A stretch of 64,000 bases of DNA. Origin: Stenotrophomonas hibiscicola ATCC 19867. Lineage in GTDB: Bacteria; Pseudomonadota; Gammaproteobacteria; Xanthomonadales; Xanthomonadaceae. The stretch's first letter is position 1. Each line of letters begins with the position of its first letter. The position numbers and the translations under genes are program-made. The notes under the pieces are model-generated. The model was not told the origin of the DNA. It saw nothing but the letters and a program-made list of their open reading frames with translations, and did no database searches. Positions 63,874-64,000 of this stretch are shown here, in pieces. The stretch is taken from positions 372,001-436,000 of the forward strand of contig NZ_KB907500.1 of assembly GCF_000382065.1 (NCBI RefSeq), given 5' to 3'.

Positions 63874-64000
63874 ATGATCACCGTCGGCCTCTCCACGCTG
63901 GGGTTCTGCAGCCTGGGCATGCTGGCGGCGATGTTCTCGGCACTGGCCTTCTATGCGGCCTCGCCCCACTGCCGCTGGCCGCGCCTGCGCCGCGCCGGGC
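63874..64000 (+). CDS. N-terminal fragment of a hypothetical membrane protein
   Basis: Runs off the right edge. Starts MITVGLSTLGFCSLGMLAAM and forms one clear hydrophobic helix, followed by a basic segment (WPRLRRAG). No family recognised. A GTG or earlier start is possible. Confidence 0.4.
   Translation, partial: MITVGLSTLGFCSLGMLAAMFSALAFYAASPHCRWPRLRRAG

Overview
The window is GC-rich gammaproteobacterial chromosome, most likely from a Stenotrophomonas (S. maltophilia group, Xanthomonadaceae). This rests on the gene order and on intergenic hairpins that begin with GTAG, the hallmark of the S. maltophilia SMAG repeats. The genus call is inference from protein flavour and repeat type; no database was searched.

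Layout. 1-6 kb: a truncated amidohydrolase; efp beside epmB, which builds the EF-P lysine modification; a two-gene c-di-GMP signalling unit (periplasmic PhnD-like binding protein plus membrane GGDEF/EAL protein); trmJ. 6-21 kb: suhB, htpX, gluQRS, a PHA-type pair (phbB, phaR), a TraB/GumN protein, a DUF1684 lipoprotein, mutL, amiC, tsaE, nnr, queG and xseA, all ordinary housekeeping genes. 21-31.5 kb: an M48 peptidase, a formylglycine-enzyme-like lipoprotein, rnd, a large TonB-dependent receptor, and a TetR regulator divergent from a three-gene catabolic operon (sugar isomerase fold plus two alpha/beta hydrolases) with a palindromic operator between them. 31.5-50.8 kb: tRNA-Ala(CGC), two tandem tRNA-Phe(GAA), an Ada-like repair protein lacking the N-terminal sensor, a lipocalin, an acyl-CoA dehydrogenase, an HNH nuclease, dxs, several small-protein paralogues, an SMR exporter, an orphan ClpP, an ArsR pair and other small accessory genes.

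50.9-55.7 kb is an accessory region. The 3' end of tRNA-Pro(GGG) is present three times in direct repeat, which marks two successive insertions (about 2.2 and 2.5 kb). Each holds the wreck of a tyrosine integrase and a small cargo: a metalloprotease gene broken by a frameshift at an A6 run in one, and an AhpD/CMD-RidA pair in the other. The tRNA's probable native terminator is now about 4.7 kb away.

55.7-63.6 kb is the translation operon thrS-infC-rpmI-rplT-pheS-pheT-ihfA-merR on the minus strand, followed by tRNA-Pro. Two regulatory devices can be read directly: an eight-residue leader peptide with three consecutive Thr codons followed by a terminator ahead of thrS, and a terminator with a competing repeat between rplT and pheS. 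infC appears to start at AUC.

Between genes there are many palindromes. They include SMAG hairpins, long perfect stem-loops at 2051-2118, 7022-7095 and 20937-20977, and a repeat family whose inner hairpin shows compensatory base changes between copies (20758, 21014 and 39211). I see no CRISPR array, complete insertion sequence, complete prophage or rRNA gene.
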